From assembly GCA_023134935.1 (NCBI GenBank), contig JAGLUD010000008.1, positions 1 through 5,058 on the forward strand: DNA of 5,058 nt, in the 5' to 3' direction. Of the stretch, positions 4,822 to 5,058 are shown piece by piece. The position numbers were made by a program, and so were the translations under genes. Below the pieces are notes generated by a model, which had not been told where the DNA came from, ran no database searches, and saw only the letters and a list, made by a program, of their open reading frames with translations. The stretch comes from Paracoccaceae bacterium (GTDB lineage Bacteria > Pseudomonadota > Alphaproteobacteria > Rhodobacterales > Rhodobacteraceae). How positions within the stretch are numbered: position 1 is the stretch's first letter; the number at the start of each line of letters is the position of its first letter.

Positions 4822-5058
4822 TTATTTTTCGATCAACGCCACAGGCGCGTTCGCGTCCTCGGCATAATCTTTGGGCGCATGGTCCAGAACCACTGTGCGC
4901 CGTTTGAATTCGTAAATCATCTGATCGCCTTCCGGTTCAGACCGAACAACAAGGCATTGTAGCAAATGCCGCGCCCCGTCGAACAAATCGACGAACCCGC
5001 GCAAATTCGGTGCTTTGCCAAGCGGCATTGAAAATCCGGTTTCCCAGATTTTAATCAC
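4822..5058 (-). CDS. Uncharacterised protein, C-terminal part (gene cut by window edge)
   Basis: An open frame of 78 codons enters from the right edge and ends in TAA at 4824-4822. I do not recognise the family. The visible part is soluble in character, with no membrane segment or signal peptide: an opening IWETGFSMPLGKAPNLRG, a middle stretch DGARHLLQCLVVRSEPEGDQ, then the charged YEFKRRTVVL and an acidic, proline- and alanine-containing tail ending ALIEK. The GTG at the very edge is probably an internal valine, so the true start lies outside. An internal ATG at 5028 would leave 68 residues and has only a weak ribosome site. Codon use (GAT and other G/T-ending codons) resembles the following aminotransferase gene, 24 nt downstream, so it is likely a real gene in the same operon. 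Confidence 0.65.
   Translation of the reverse strand: MIKIWETGFSMPLGKAPNLRGFVDLFDGARHLLQCLVVRSEPEGDQMIYEFKRRTVVLDHAPKDYAEDANAPVALIEK

Noticed and set aside
1..5058. Mobile elements, CRISPR, tRNA/rRNA genes, defence or toxin-antitoxin systems
   Set aside because: No long repeats, repeat-spacer pattern, transposase or integrase motifs, or structured RNA genes were seen; nearly all of the window is accounted for by conserved housekeeping genes.

Overview
The window looks like an ordinary chromosomal, mostly housekeeping stretch of an alphaproteobacterium, most likely from the Rhodobacterales (Roseobacter group). The evidence is the GroES and GroEL N-terminal sequences, the HrcA/CIRCE control of groESL, the order HAD-IIA hydrolase - MaoC dehydratase - ribF, and the moderate GC content. 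The taxonomic call is inference from family resemblance, not from a search.

Layout. Positions 1-348 (minus strand) hold the first 10 codons of groEL and a complete groES. Positions 349-552 are a divergent control region. It contains a CIRCE operator, a good -35/-10 pair for groES with 17-bp spacing, an alternative mRNA hairpin overlapping CIRCE, and a back-to-back candidate promoter for the plus-strand genes. Positions 553-3893 (plus strand) carry four genes: a family II Mn-dependent inorganic pyrophosphatase (ppaC), a class IIA HAD hydrolase that starts directly after the ppaC stop, a MaoC-type acyl dehydratase, and the bifunctional riboflavin kinase/FAD synthetase ribF. A 103-bp AT-rich gap with a perfect 7-bp inverted repeat separates the HAD gene from the MaoC gene. 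Positions 3946-5058 (minus strand) carry a D-amino-acid aminotransferase-like class IV PLP enzyme and, upstream of it, the 3' part of an unrecognised gene that runs off the window.

How the genes may work together. groES/groEL form the stress chaperonin, probably repressed by HrcA. RibF makes FMN and then FAD and releases pyrophosphate, which PpaC could hydrolyse. The HAD protein belongs to a phosphatase superfamily whose class IIA members act on small phosphorylated metabolites, so a nucleotide or cofactor substrate is plausible but unproven. The MaoC protein hydrates or dehydrates CoA thioesters and has no obvious link beyond position.

No phage, IS element, CRISPR, tRNA, rRNA or defence system is visible, and I see no strong case for an undescribed system. 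The points most worth a second look are the two mutually exclusive hairpins in the groES leader, the non-standard motif I of the HAD protein, the altered carboxylate-binding motif of the aminotransferase, and the palindrome before the MaoC gene.
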